Assembly (NCBI RefSeq): GCF_026151205.1
Contig: NC_087072.1
Coordinates: forward strand, 13,616,169 to 13,680,168
Origin: Bolinopsis microptera
Lineage: Eukaryota > Ctenophora > Tentaculata > Lobata > Bolinopsidae
DNA length: 64,000 nucleotides
Direction of reading: 5' to 3'
Shown here one piece after another: positions 35,795 to 48,256 of this stretch (its first letter is position 1; each line of letters starts with the position of its first letter). The notes beneath the pieces were generated by a model, which worked only from the letters and a program-made list of their open reading frames with translations, made no database searches and was not told the origin of the DNA. The position numbers were made by a program, and so were the translations under genes.

Positions 35795-38484
35795 TTACTC
35801 CTTCTTGTCGAATATCTCCTTGATATCAAAAGGACTTTTTTCAAGTCCTTGTTCCGAAGATCTCAATCTCAAGTATCGACAGTCTTTGACGGTGTGGATG
35901 TCATCTACTGAAGCTGCCATCTCTGAAATGATTTCATTATCTTGTTAACGAGAACGACTATTTAAAAATATCCACAAGCATGCACTGTAAATTGGTATGT
36001 GTGGAAAATATTCAAACGTTTAAGCATACCTCTGCGATGCAGGCCGTACTGTAAAGATTGCTCTACTTTTTCAGATCTCTTCTTCGGCTTTGATGAAATG
36101 CGTGCCACAGATTCCCTTCTTTGTGATAATCTGGTGACAAGATCGAATAGTTTTGGAGATACACGCTTCTCGGCAAGTTTCTTATCCGCTGCATCGTGAG
36201 AACCCATGCTATCTCGGCTACCTCTCCGGGAACCGTCACTACCACGCCTCCCTTTTCCCTTAAAACGTGAGCTCTTTAATTTAAATAAACAAAATATTTG
36301 AGTCCAGAATTGAAATGGACTCATGGACTGCCATTTTGCAATATGGTAGATACTAATTGAAGCTGATATTATCGCTTTATGTAGCGTTCAGCGGCGAACC
36401 CGCAAACTTGTCAAACAAGTGACATATGGCGGGCGCGCGTTACTGCAAGTGACATATTATTGCTGCTCTACATTTGGATATTATCATCTTACCGGATCTT
36501 CTACAGGAGCTAACTGGTCGCCTTCTTTCTTGCTGAAAAAGTGGTAATTATTAACTAAAAGAACGGACCACAAAATAAATAAGAATCTCACTCATAAACT
36601 CATCGCTTTTAGAGCTAAACACCATAGTCATAGGAACAGGAACAGTAATTGTAGGGTGACATTTCTTTTGAATATATTGTATTATCCCAATTCATGGAAC
36701 ACTCAACACTAAAATAGTGCACTGTGCACCAGTACAGTAACTTTGCACCAGTACAGTGCACTGTGCACCATTACTGTGCACCAGTACAGTAACTGTGCAC
36801 CAGTACAGTACACTGTGCACCAGTACAGTAACTATGCACCAGTACAGTACACTGTGTACCAGTACAGTACACTGTGTACCAGTACAGTACACTGTGCACC
36901 AGTACAGTGCACTTTGCACCATTACTGTGCACCAATACATTAACTGTGCACCAGTACATTAACTGTGCACCAGTACAGTGCACTGTACACCAATACAGTA
37001 ACTGTGCACCAGTACAGTGCACTGTGCACCAGTACAGTAACTGTGCACCAGTACATTAACTGTGCACCAGTACATTAACTTTGCACCAGTACAGTAACTG
37101 TGCATCAGTACAGTGCACTGTACACCAGTACAGTAACTGTGCACCAGTACAGTGCACTGTACACCAGTACAGTAACTGTGCATCAGTACAGTAACTGTGC
37201 ACCAGTACATTAACTGTGCACCAGTACAGTAACTGTGCACCAGTACAGTAACTGTGCACCAGTACAGTAACTGTGCACCAGTACAGTAACTATGCACCAG
37301 TACAGTAACTGTGCACCAGTACATTAACTGTGCACCAGTACAGTGCACTGTGCACCAGTACAGTAACTGTGCACCAGTACATTAACTGTGCACCAGTACA
37401 GTAACTGTGCACCAGTACAGTAACTGTGCACCAGTACAGTGCACTGTGCACCAGTACATTAACTGTATACCAGTACAGTGCACTGTGCACCAGTACATTA
37501 ACTGTGCACCAGTACATTAACTGTGCACCAGTACATTAACTGTGCACCAGTACAGTAACTGTGCACCAGTACATTAACTGTGCACCAGTACAGTGCACTG
37601 TGCACCAGTACAGTAACTGTGCACCAGTACAGTAACTGTGCACCAGTACAATGCACTGTGCACCAGTACAGTAACTGTGCACCAGTACAGTACACTGTGC
37701 ACCAGTACAGTAACTGTACATCAGTACAATGCACTGTGGACCAGTACAGTAACTGTGCACCAGTACAGTACACTGTGCACCAGTACAGTAACTGTGCACC
37801 AGTACAGTACACTATGCACCAGTACAGTACACTGTGCACCAGTACAGTACACTGTGCACCAGTACAGTGCACTGTGCACCAGTACAGTAACTGTGCACCA
37901 GTACAGTGCACTGTGCACCAGTACAGTACACTGTGCACCAGTACAGTACACTGTGCACCAGTACAGTGCACTGTGCACCAGTACAGTAACTGCTTCACAA
38001 CTCACACCACTGTTACAATTAGTAATAGTGCTATAAAATGCATTTCAAGCAAATCCAAAATCCACAGCTTTAAACAGTGCATGTGCCGTGCTCTTACGAA
38101 AAAATAGCCATAGCCACTTTATTCCAGTTCATTCGCGGTCTTAAACTCGTATCCTTTTCTACTAGTTTGGCAGGATCCACTGGAGCTGTTACCTTTACTT
38201 TTACCTGCACCCTCTTTGCTTTATTCCTTGCTTGAACTGCCAGAAGTTCTGCTTGCTTTTGTTTTAACCTGACGATTTTTCGTAATCAAGTGCACTGTGA
38301 TGTGTTATACCACAATTTTGAGTGATCTCTACCATATAAGGTCAATTGAGCCCTAACATCTTCTAACTCAAACTCACTTGTCATATCCAATGGTAGCCAT
38401 TTTGATGTTTCTCTGGTAGGCGGCTTTTGTAGCATCATATTCTGTGGGCTTAATAGCAGGTCGAGTAGGCTTGGAGTAATCCAT
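35795..38484 (-). CDS. Unrecognised basic protein of about 224 residues, 5 exons
   Basis: Minus-strand exons, 5' to 3': 38484-38378, 38268-38098, 36532-36493, 36258-36030, 35922-35795. All junctions keep phase, giving 224 residues from MDYSKPTRPAIKPTEYD to a stop at 35797-35795. The middle is a charged helix (KQKQAELLAVQARNKAKR). Exon 4 is a Ser/Arg-rich segment (GRRGSDGSRRGSRDSMGS) followed by a basic helical stretch (SPKLFDLVTRLSQRRESVAR). No signal peptide, TM or known domain. Intron 2 (1.56 kb) holds the 1.28-kb minisatellite. If the donor at 38097 is not used, exon 2 stops at 38094 and the product is about 93 residues, so the link from exon 2 to exon 3 is the weakest point. Function unknown. 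Confidence 0.6.
36714..37992. repeat. 1.28-kb minisatellite, 19/20-bp unit (GTGCACCAGTACAGTAACT)
   Basis: About 65 tandem copies. The unit core TGCACCAGTACA alternates with three linkers: GTAACTG (19-bp unit), GTGCACTG and GTACACTG (20-bp units), plus an ATTAACTG variant. The linkers cluster in blocks, giving a higher-order pattern. The unit is rich in the palindromes GTGCAC and GTAC. The Cys/Thr/Val-rich ORFs on both strands are artefacts. It lies within an intron of the minus-strand 224-residue gene. Confidence 0.96.
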
Positions 38485-39355
38485 TTCTGGTCAATAGAAA
38501 TGATGATTAAGATTAAGGATTGCCACTTCAGAGCTACAGCGGATCATTAACTTGAGTATATTAACTCTGAGTCGGCGTGTAAATAGATCAAAAGCACGCT
38601 TTAAAAGGGTTTGTTTGCATACTATCAATCAAGTTCAACATCAATAAATTAACTGAAACTCCCACAAACACAGAAAACTGATAAGTCGTCAAGCAAACCG
38701 AGACAAAGTTTATTAAAAACAGCTCGTTAGTAGGGTACACGATGTTCTGCTTATCATAATTGACTTTATTTCTTCTAGTCACATAATTACAACATCCATC
38801 ATCCATGATTGCATGATAAAACAATCGGTTATTCACAAATTCCAAAAATGCCAAACGTGACTGAGGACTCTCATGGTTTGACGTACTGTTTACGTTCAGG
38901 ATCGAAGATGTGGCTTCTTTGAGTTGGATATCTTTCAAGGAATAAACAAGTGTCTCTGGATAACAACTCCTAGATTAATCTAAGAAATAACCTTGCGAAA
39001 TAGATCGAATGTGATAACCCCCGAGTCATGCAACCTGACCAAACATAAATTAAGTGACTATTTTTCAATATTTTAAATAAGGATTTGAAACCGGAAACCA
39101 CGTATTCGCAGGCAGACTTTGGGCGGCCATTTTTAACAAAACCACTTTACGATCACACTCCTGCTGATACACGACAAGTTTATGTTTAATTTCTTTTAAA
39201 TTCAACGGCATACGAGTCGGAGTAACATGGTTTAAGATGAATGGTTATTGGTATTTCTGCTGAATGAACATTGAATTCTTGTATTCAGTGTTATTTTACC
39301 ATAATGTGGGATTATGGTCGTACCGATTTAGAAATAGTGGTTTAAATAAAGATTC
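38485..39355. other. Upstream flank of the 224-residue gene
   Basis: A 116-codon ORF (38588-38938, minus) has no early ATG and no recognised domain. Otherwise nothing seen; the minus-strand promoter should lie here. Confidence 0.35.
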
Positions 39356-40338
39356 TCAGTACCGCCAGCCAATCAAAATATTCATAAAAATAATTATAAT
39401 CTATGTGCAAGACCACTTTTAAAAGATTCTAAAAATAATAATATTTTAAAAATATGTCTAGTAAATTATGCTCCAGAGTTTCTAGCGTATATTATCAAGC
39501 AAATCCTCTGATGCCTCTACTAATTAATAGTGATCTTAACCGCCCATTCTAAATCGGTGCACTGTAGGATTTCTATATATCGTTATTTTGTTTTATTTTG
39601 ATGAATGACCAAAATACAATCTTACAATTTCTTTCAAAATTATCCTTGCGTTTCATTAAATCTGATTTAATAACTTAATAAATAATTAACATACGAAATT
39701 GTGCAATTAATGTAATTAGATACAGAACTAATTACTGATATTGAATATTAGAATGTCAATTAAAAATTATTGTTTACCAGAAAGCACGCCGCGCCGATAT
39801 GGAAAATTAAAACGTATTCAACGACAGCATAACTTAAACTCTTATATCAGAGCGTAGCAGTAAAAAGTGTACAAAATCACAATTTTATTTGTTGTTTTCC
39901 AATTCTCTTTGCGTTTTAAAACTGTTTCATTTTTTAGTCGATACTGTAAGAAGAAAGCAATTTCAGGCAAGCAGAACCACTTAAATTTGTAATCAAACCA
40001 AGACAAGGAAAAGTTGCATCAAGCAAGCACGTACATAGATGAAATTGCCAGAAGCAAAGACCGCTCGAAAGATGCATTGACCATACAGGGAGGAATTCGT
40101 ATTACAAACAATTCTAAATATTGGAATGTATAACTATGATAGCGTTTACTCAAAACACATATAGAATATAGATGCATATTGATACAGCTGTTTTTTTCGC
40201 TGTTAAATCTTCCGAGTTACTCCGCCCAGCTCGCCGGAGCTTGTTAATTTCTGACGAAAGTAAAGGAGGATGGAACCAGCTATAAATTTGTTAATTACTG
40301 TAAGATGTTTTCAAAATATCGCTTGAGAAAAAAACTTT
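39356..40338. repeat. Tandem duplication, copy 1 (983 bp)
   Basis: Starts TCAGTACCGCCAGCCAATC and ends ATCGCTTGAGAAAAAAACTT, directly joined to copy 2. Carries a copy-specific segment of about 104 bp (40188-40291) absent from copy 2. No coding content recognised. Confidence 0.92.
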
Positions 40339-41709
40339 TCAGTACCGCCAGCCAATCAAAATATTCATAAAAATAATTATAATATATGTGCAAGACCACT
40401 TTTAAAAGATTCTAAAAATAATAATATTTTAAAAATATGTCTAGTAAATTATGCTCCAGAGTTTCTAGCGTATATTATCGAGCAGATCCTCTGATGCCTC
40501 TACTAATTAATAGTGATCTCAACCGCCCATTCTAAATCGGTGCACTGTAGGATTTCTATATACCTTACAAGACATATTTATGGCGGCCTAATTTGCGACG
40601 ACCGAAATTTTGGCGGTCCGAAAATATGGCGAAATTGAACAAAAACCGTCAAATTTCGGACGTCACAGAAAATAAGGGTATTTTTCATCATTTTTTGTGA
40701 CAGTAAGCAGTAAGGAAATTTCTGAAATTCGGTAAAATCATGTTCAAACTTAGTCTGTATTAAGACTGTAAGACTTTCATGTTAGCACATACATGTATTT
40801 TAATGCAGATTTAAACTGTATTGCTTGACATTCAATTCGTCATTGGTGTAGTAATAATTTGTCCCAAGATGCCAGAATTTATTTATTTATTTTACTTGAT
40901 ATTACTTTTTAGAAACAAAATAAAGCAGTGAAGGCACAGTCATTGAAATAAGCTAAAAGATAATGCGACGGATTCTATTACGACGACCGAAATTTTGGCG
41001 GTCCGAAAATATGGCGAAATTTTCGGAAAACCGCCACATTTCGTACGTTATAGATATGTCTTGTAAGGTATCGTTATTTTGTTTTATTTTGATGGATGAC
41101 CAAAATACAATCTTACAATTTCTTTCAAAATTATCCTTGCGTTTTCTGATTTAATAACTTAATAAATAAACATACGAAATTGTGCAATTAATGTAATTAG
41201 ATACAGAACTAATTACTGATATTGAATATTAGAATGTCAATTAAAAATGTTTGTTTACCAGAAAGCACGCCGATATGGAAAATTAAAACGTATTTAACGA
41301 CAGCATAACTTAAACTCTTATATCAGAGCGTAGCAGTAAAAAGTGTACAAAATCAAAATTTTATTTGTTGTTTTCCAATTCTCTTTGCGTTTTAAAACTG
41401 TTTTATTTTTTAGTCGATACTGTAGGAAGAAAGCAATTTCAGGCAAGCAGAACCACTTAAATTTGTAATCAAACCGAGACAAGGAAAAGTTGCATCAAGC
41501 AAGCACGTACATAGATGAAATTGCCAGAAGCAAAGACCGCTCGAAAGATGCATTGACCATACAGGGAGGAATTCGTATTACAAACAATTCTAAATATTGG
41601 AATGTATAACTATGATAGCGTTTATTCAAAACACATATAGAATATAGATACATATTGATACAGTAATTACTGTAAGATGTTTTCAAAATATCGCTTGAGA
41701 AAAAAACTT
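40339..41709. repeat. Tandem duplication, copy 2, interrupted by a TA-flanked element
   Basis: Highly similar to copy 1 throughout, with a 508-bp insertion (40563-41070, element plus one TA), small deletions near 41145 and 41268, and lack of the 104-bp segment. The copies are head-to-tail. Confidence 0.92.
40563..41068. mobile_element. 506-bp MITE-like element with TA target duplication
   Basis: Terminal inverted repeats CCTTACAAGACATAT flanked by TA on both sides. Copy 1 of the duplication (near 39580) shows the empty site with a single TA. An internal 41-bp direct repeat beginning CGACGACCGAAATTTTGGCG sits at 40596-40636 and 40981-41021, close to each end. TA duplication is typical of Tc1/mariner-type non-autonomous elements. 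No transposase. Confidence 0.88.
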
Positions 41710-42012
41710 GATGAAAAATCAACAAAGGAGAGACAATAACAGTCGCGGTGTCTAATAGTGTTAGGTACGTTACTATTGTAAATAACTGATATTGAGACGT
41801 ACTGTTAAAATAGGCGACAGTAATACTGAATTGTATTTAATTATCTCAGCACGTAAGTAACACGTAGATTTCAATTCGTCAAACTCAAGCCAGTTTTACA
41901 CACAAGGTTAAAGGATTAATTTTATAACTCGATCGTACGAGACTGGCAACTTTTGAGAAGTCTGTGTTAGATATTTCAACAATCTCGTGGACATCTCGCG
42001 ATTCTGAACCAG

Positions 42013-45000
42013 TTAAGAGGCTTCAGTTTTCTGCTTTTTCTTCAGTATACTGGGTGGTGTAAAAGCTTGCCTTTTAGATCCAGTAAAAGGCTGTAGAGCG
42101 ACCTATAGATATAAGCAACAGTAAGTATATTATCTAAACCACAAACAAAGGAGCTTTTATTAGCTCAAATCATGAATTTCTTGGTGGTCAATCGAAGCGT
42201 ACTTAAGAAGCGTATTTATTCAACTATCAAGCAAACTTAAACTTAAAGAAACTATTATTATAAGCTTTTTATTTTATAAGGCTAAACAATACTCGTTCAA
42301 AAACCACTAAAATATGTATCACGTGAGTCTCATTCGATCGAGCAACCAGTAAAAACTAAAATTAACACGCATCGTGATTAAGTTCAGGTTTAAGTATGGT
42401 CTTCAGATTGTTCATGACCAATGAATATTAGCCATGGAAGATTAAACTTACGGTTGGATCGTATAGATGGACTGTACTCGTGCCAAATCGTAAGATGTTG
42501 CGACCTCCGTCGGTTTTAGCTCGTTTTCTCAAGAATTTGCTTTGTACGAAAGCTGATATCTGGTTTAACATGCGATCCAAGCTCGACTAAAAGAGAAAAT
42601 GTCTTATTATTAAAAAATAAACAAGCGTTTCCAGCACAACTTCAAATTAGGTTTTCAACCTGAGGTTGATGGAATCTTCATTTTATTAATCATTCTAATG
42701 GGTTAAAGCAGCTTCGTTTGAAAAAGGCTTATTTTACAAGTACTGTTACTAAGTTTAACGGCTCACCTCATCATCGGTATCAAGTTCATCAAGCTTATCC
42801 AGGCTCAGTCTTCGTTTCAAAGTCTGAGTGTCTATCCTTTTCAAAATTTTCACCAACTTGTCATTTTGAGTGTCTGCCTCATCATCAGTGATGTTTCCGT
42901 TTGCTGAATCAGCTTCTTTATCTTGTTTTGTGCCAGGTTTTGTTTCCAGCTTTGTATCAAGATTTGTTTCAGGTTTCGTCATGTCCAATTTGGTCTCAAG
43001 TATTTTATCCTTATAGGCTAATATCTCGATTTCGTTACATTCGAAATTATGGTTTTCTACTGAGCTTTTGTCCGAACCTTCTTTAAGATAAGGTTCCAGT
43101 CCCAGTGAGAGTCGTGAAGTTTGTCTAAACCTGAGAGGTTCTTTAGGAGCTGTACTTGGTTTAATGGGTCTAGTAGATATTGGTCTTACAGTTTTCACTG
43201 AAGTTGGTGATGATTTACTGAATGACTCCTCTGCACCTAAATTAGCTTCTGATGTATGGTATCTCTGTCGGGTGTTGTATCGAGGTGCAAAGGCTGAACC
43301 CCTGTCCGGATTCTTTCTCGGAACTAACTCTATCTTTTGAACTGAACTTCGCGTATGCTTGGAAGCCTCATCTCTTTCTACTTTCCTACATTCTATTACG
43401 TGAGATCTTGATGTAGATTGGTGTCTGTTATCTCCGTTATTTCTGCTATTTCTGTTATCTTTGTTATCTTTTTTATTTCTATTATTTCTGTTATCTCTGG
43501 AGTCTTCGTGGGTGTGGTCGTCAGTTTTAGACCGATGTACGAGCCTCACGCCTGATGATCGGTTTTGTGGTTTTCTTTGGATTCTTATTTCTTCTTCGAT
43601 ATCCTTAGTCATCACATTTGCTTCTGAAGATAACAAAGTTTGTTCAACAATACTTCGACAGATATAACAAGCAAACTGGCAAGCACAGCTAGAACAAACA
43701 ACTTAACTAAAACTTATCATGTTGTAGATCAAACATACCAGAGTCGCTCTGAGAAAGGTTTACTGTAACAGCAGATTCTCTGGGTGGTGACGGACCAGCA
43801 GTAGTGGGTACACAGTAATTTTCAGGGTGCCCACTGTTATGAACCGAGTCTATCCTCAGTTTAGCAAGACTATCCTCCAACTCTAAACACCTTGTTGAGT
43901 CCTTATCTCGGGTTCTGAGATACAGGTTTGATAATAATCAGCTGTTAAAAACAAATTCATTATATTCTCGCAAACTCATTTCAAGCAATATGCTTAATAA
44001 CCATTATATATTAAACAGAAGGGTCACCTTTTATCTCGAGTCTTGACAAGAGAAATGTCAGAAATACTACCAGCCCTCCGCTCAGCTCCTGTCATGGCAC
44101 TTCTCCTTCTTCTCCTTTCAACCCTCTCCTTGGCCTCCTGACACTCTGCATCCTGCTTGATGCGAAGTAGCTTGTTAGCCTGGAGATCCTGGTGACGTCT
44201 AGCTAGGTCTGATATCCCTGGCAGTTCTACATGGGATTTGTGTTTGTCTCTTCTGGACCTGTTCTTTCTTTCCACCTCGTTATAGTGGTAAACTAATCCT
44301 CTAATATCGGGCTGGTGGTCCGAGTTCAGTAGTTCTGAATGGTGAAAGGAGGAGTAATGCTTCTTCCTTTGAGATAGGTCTTTTTGGCCTGACTCTTTAG
44401 AAATGGAATAACTAGGTTGATCTAAATCACTATATTTTCTACCCCTGCCCTCTGCATGTCGACTGTTGCTAGGTCTAGAGGACCTGACTCTGAACTCGGT
44501 GTCTGCTTGCTTACTATCTCCCGTGCAGTTTGTTGTGTGAACTCGTTTTCTCAACTTGTGGTTCAGTTGGTTGGGCAGTGTTATTGATATGCTCCTTTTT
44601 ACCACTGTTAACGAGGTGTCTCCAGTCTTCTGATCGGAAGAAAGTTCTAGTTTATTTTTTTCCATGGTGTTAGAAGTTGTTTTCTGAATTCGATGTGTGC
44701 TGTGGTATCTTTTGGAGGTAAGTCGCAGATCACCGAGTGATGGTGAAGGATAATAAGAAAGTGCAGGTGTTGTCTTTGTTAAGTCTCCAGATAACTGAGA
44801 CTGCCTCTTTCTGCGTGAAACATGATCTTTGTTCATCTTCTTTTCCTCGTCTTTCTTTTTTATTTTGTTTATTTCATTCAGTTCTTTCGGCCGTCTGAAA
44901 TGGAATTCGGTAAGTTATAACGTCAGGACAGCATGTAACTATTTTTTAGTAGGGAATCGAACAATGTATTCATACGATAAAGATCTTCAAGCCGAGTTTC

Positions 45001-45346
45001 CGGCAGTATTTGATATAGTATTTTATAATATGCTGTTTATGTACTCGGATTCAAGATTTAGACTTTGTGAAGGTTTCCAGACATTATCTGTAGCGTCATC
45101 TGATGGAGCCGTCTCATCTCTAGACGGAGTTTTTATTTTGTGGTAAGAATCGTCCGATTTGCCTGAAGGAACGCAGGTTTATGATTTGAATTTTGCCTCA
45201 ACTATCAATCAAGTTTCATTCGAAAAAAGACAAAATCATTATCAGAGAATAATACATACGATATCAGCCGTATAAAGTACAAAATCTCAACCTGAGTTGA
45301 CTCTGCGTTCCCGACTACGATCCGTGTGAATGTGGCCCACTCTCAT
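42013..45346 (-). CDS. Unrecognised 765-residue basic, disordered protein, 7 exons
   Basis: Minus-strand exons: 45346-45292, 45162-45045, 44894-44028, 43914-43739, 43623-42767, 42586-42452, 42102-42013. All six junctions keep phase and give 765 residues from MRVGHIHTDRSRERRVNS to SILKKKQKTEAS. Most of the protein is Arg/Lys/Ser-rich and low-complexity, including an Asn/Asp/Arg-rich run near residue 390, a coiled basic stretch (HQDLQANKLLRIKQDAECQE) and RRRRR. The last two exons look folded: MLNQISAFVQSKFLRKRAK, then GGRNILRFGTSTVHLYDPT and VALQPFTGSKRQAFTPPSIL. No domain recognised. The basic clusters suggest a nuclear or cytoskeletal protein, but this is inference. The donor after 45045 (gtacat) is weak. 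Confidence 0.75.
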
Positions 45347-45740
45347 ATTTTATGAGCTAATGTCTAGCATGATGAATCTGAAAACAACATACCGCTAAAA
45401 ACAACTTCGAAAGTAACGAGGAAATGCAAACCTTTTATTATAAGCACTATCTAATTAATAGTTTTCGGAGTAAATGTGGCTAATTAACAGCAGGGATGTG
45501 GTCATCTAGTGAAAATGTGCAAACATAACATTCTGGTCACTGGTGGAATTGTCTCTAATCAAGGATTTCAATTAGAAAATACCTGAAAAACAGTCCAATT
45601 TCATTGGCATTGGGTCTTATAAAACCAATGGATTAGAATACTGGTGGACCATACTTCTTCTAGCACTTGAAGTTGACAGCGATTAACTAATCAGCTTCCA
45701 ACATTGACCATTCTAAGTCACCAAGAATCACCGTAATGTA
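45347..45740. other. Intergenic, no gene seen
   Basis: Contains the upstream region of the 765-residue gene (a possible 5' UTR exon acceptor lies at about 45378-45380, minus strand). No other feature. Confidence 0.35.
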
Positions 45741-45744
45741 CAGT

Positions 45745-46197
45745 ATATATACGATAAAAAGAAAAGGTACCACATAGCATACAAAGAAGGTGACAAGGTC
45801 TTGGTCCGGAAACCTTTATATCCTTCCATCAAACATTACCGTAAATTCAGAAACTGCTACAGTGGTCCATGGTGCACTAAGAAAGTCTTATCTCAACGGA
45901 ATTATTTAGTAGAACACTTCCATTACATTACTAAACAAATGGTAGTCCATTTCGATACTCTTAAACACATTCCGACTAACCTAAGGGGTAAGGGTATCCG
46001 ACCCACCTGATAAAAGGGGCGAAATGCCAGATGTGAACGATACAGGTGATGTTTGGTACTCCTACCCTGCCCCCTCCAATCTCAATACCAATTAGTTTTA
46101 ATTAGTAGTACGACTCAGCAAGATGATGAAACAAGCGAGCACAACACGCTTAGGCTTTATCACTTAAGACCTAGAAGCAATATTGTATACACTAAAT
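45745..46197 (+). pseudogene. LTR-retrotransposon pol tail (integrase C-terminal domain), partial
   Basis: Reads YHIAYKEGDKVLVRKPLYPS, then KFRNCYSGPWCTKKVLS..NYLVEH and VVHFDTLKHIP, the SH3-like C-terminal integrase pattern (GDKVLV, F....GP....V, V.VH...L) of Gypsy-type elements. After a stop at 46008-46010, a downstream frame ends LRLYHLRPRSNIVYTK and a stop, like the usual pol C terminus. The catalytic core, RT and gag are missing. The AT-rich DNA after it might include an LTR, but no TG...CA boundaries were identified. Confidence 0.65.
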
Positions 46198-47712
46198 AAC
46201 TATGACAAACGTCGGAACCGGGAAATCAGGATAAAGACCTGGCTAAAGAGTTGAGAAGGCTCCCGTACCCACAGTACCTCTATAGTCTATAAGTCTATAA
46301 TAGTCTCCTATCAACTATATACTTTGTACGACCTCTGATATAACCGTAACATTTCTTAACCTCATCATGGGCGACGAGACATTTTACTAATCGCACTCGC
46401 TCTTCGCTAAAACAACTTCCAACCTAAATGGACAACTAAAATTTTAAATGATCCTTTAAATTATTTACTAAGAAGTTTTCCTTTAAGTTTAAAACGAAAA
46501 GTCACGAAAGTCTTATTCGTTTACCTAAACATTAAAATTGTGTATAAACTTTGTAATCTAAAAGGGCGCATAATGCCCCCTGGATGATCAGTGAGTCAAA
46601 TCACGTGATTAACTAAGCGTAAAAGTTTTTAATAAAGATAACGAATATTAAACGAAACGAAAGACGAATCGAATGATATTTATAACGTTAACTTATAATA
46701 CGAAAAACGAATACCAGTTAACAGTGTAAAATGAAGTTTGTACATTTTACACGCTTTTGACACGTTTATTTTAAACACGGGATTAACTAAGTGTTAACGA
46801 ACAGTAAGTGAAACGAAAGACGAGTCTAAATCGAATGTTTAACTACGATACAAGAGGCCGAGAGGCGAAAACTAGAAAATGGTGTAAAATGTTGTTCAAT
46901 TATATTCTACCCGTTTTTAGCAAGTTTTATGGTTTGTTGTGGTTTTGCATGTTTCTATATTCACGCTTTTATGTCTTTATATTACATGCTTTGAGACCCA
47001 ATTTGGACACGTATTTATCGTCTAACTTAGTTTATTTCAATTTCATTCAAAATTTTTAAATTATAAAGCTTGTTCTTTTATAATCCTAATAAATTTTACT
47101 AAATATATTGGAGGGTTTCAAATGTAGCTAAACTTCCGAGCGGAAGATTGTAGTTGTACAGTATTTAACTTTAGTGATTATTATAATACTAATATTTCAT
47201 GTTTTATTCCCGGACGGCTCCACTGCTCCAGCTAAACTCAAACTAATTCAACAAAGCATTTTCCACAATTCATAGCACCTCCCCCACGAATTCATTCACA
47301 CAACCCTTTTAAATAACAGCCTTCACCTTTCACAGTCATAACACCAACCAATCACTTTTGAGAAACACTAATCAAATGACACTCCCTTCACCTCCATAGC
47401 TGTCCGTGGCTCCGATTGTAAATATGTCAGATTTATCCGATTTGTAAGTTACGCATGAATTTGAGTTCAGTTCCCACATTCCAATAAAACCTTTGCTGAC
47501 TTTATCTTTCAAGAAATCAAACTAATTTAGCGTGTTTCATTTTGAACCAACCAACTCAGTAGTACCTCTACTAGTCCTCTAGATCCCGGTAAATAACAAC
47601 TTCTACAGTAACGTGTCAAAACAAATATGTTTCACCTCCCTAACCAGTATCCAGATTTATTGATCAACTGAATATCAAGGAGTAATATATGATCTTTGTG
47701 TCTACTGTCTAC
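46198..47712. other. Intergenic, possible LTR remnant
   Basis: Near 46620-46700 and 46740-46840 the same words recur (GTTAACGAA, AACGAAAGACGA), hinting at decayed direct repeats. An ORF at 46808-47059 has no domain. No gene. Confidence 0.3.
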
Positions 47713-48240
47713 TATCACAGTGCTGGCAAGCACGACCGTTGCATTTATTGTGGGTATACTATGTTCCCCATTTACTATTATACCCCCTTTACTATTATAC
47801 CCCCTTTACTATTATACCCCTTTTACTATTATACCCCCTTTGGTACACGTTACAAGCCTCTTTTGTGCACGCGAAGCGTGCACTCCGGCCGGAGGCGGCG
47901 GCATTAAGACTCATCGGAAGTCGTTCAGCAGATTTATTTTTAGTTCAAAACATTCTAATTTGATGTCAAAGATGACAGGAATAAAAAATAGTTATGTTCA
48001 GATTTTTAAGAAATTTGCATAAAGTAGTATAAAATACTCGCCAGCACTGTTATACGAAATTCGGTAAAAAACCCAAAATCGCCATATTCAGGTGCCCTAA
48101 AAACCATGTTAAAATTGAGTTAGAGATCTGAAATTTTTCAGGGCGTCTAGACGTTGACCAAATTGACTGCAAAAAAAGTTTCAGGAGCATCGGGAAATGG
48201 GTTTTCTAGAACCCCTGTTTTACGACAGATTGTCGGGACA
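47713..48240 (+). repeat. Repeat unit U, copy B first part
   Basis: Inverted match to 34150-34640. Includes a 17-base array (TTACTATTATACCCCCT) at about 47768-47842, the small hairpin GTGCACGC-GAA-GCGTGCAC (47865-47883), and half of the large hairpin before a deletion at about 47902. Confidence 0.85.
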
Positions 48241-48256
48241 TATACATACAGATATC

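Noticed and set aside
36590..36650. Possible mini-exon (minus strand) encoding SSKSDEFM
   Set aside because: Including it between exons 2 and 3 of the 224-residue gene breaks the frame (stop within the following exon).
36692..38107. Many Cys/Thr/Val-rich ORFs on both strands
   Set aside because: Artefacts of a minisatellite whose unit lacks stops; all frames look alike.
38588..38938. 116-codon minus-strand ORF
   Set aside because: The first in-frame ATG is well inside, with no domain and no convincing splice sites. Kept only as a note.
44829..45146. 105-residue plus-strand ORF rich in Phe/Ser
   Set aside because: It lies antisense to two minus-strand exons (44894-44028 and 45162-45045) that join in phase.
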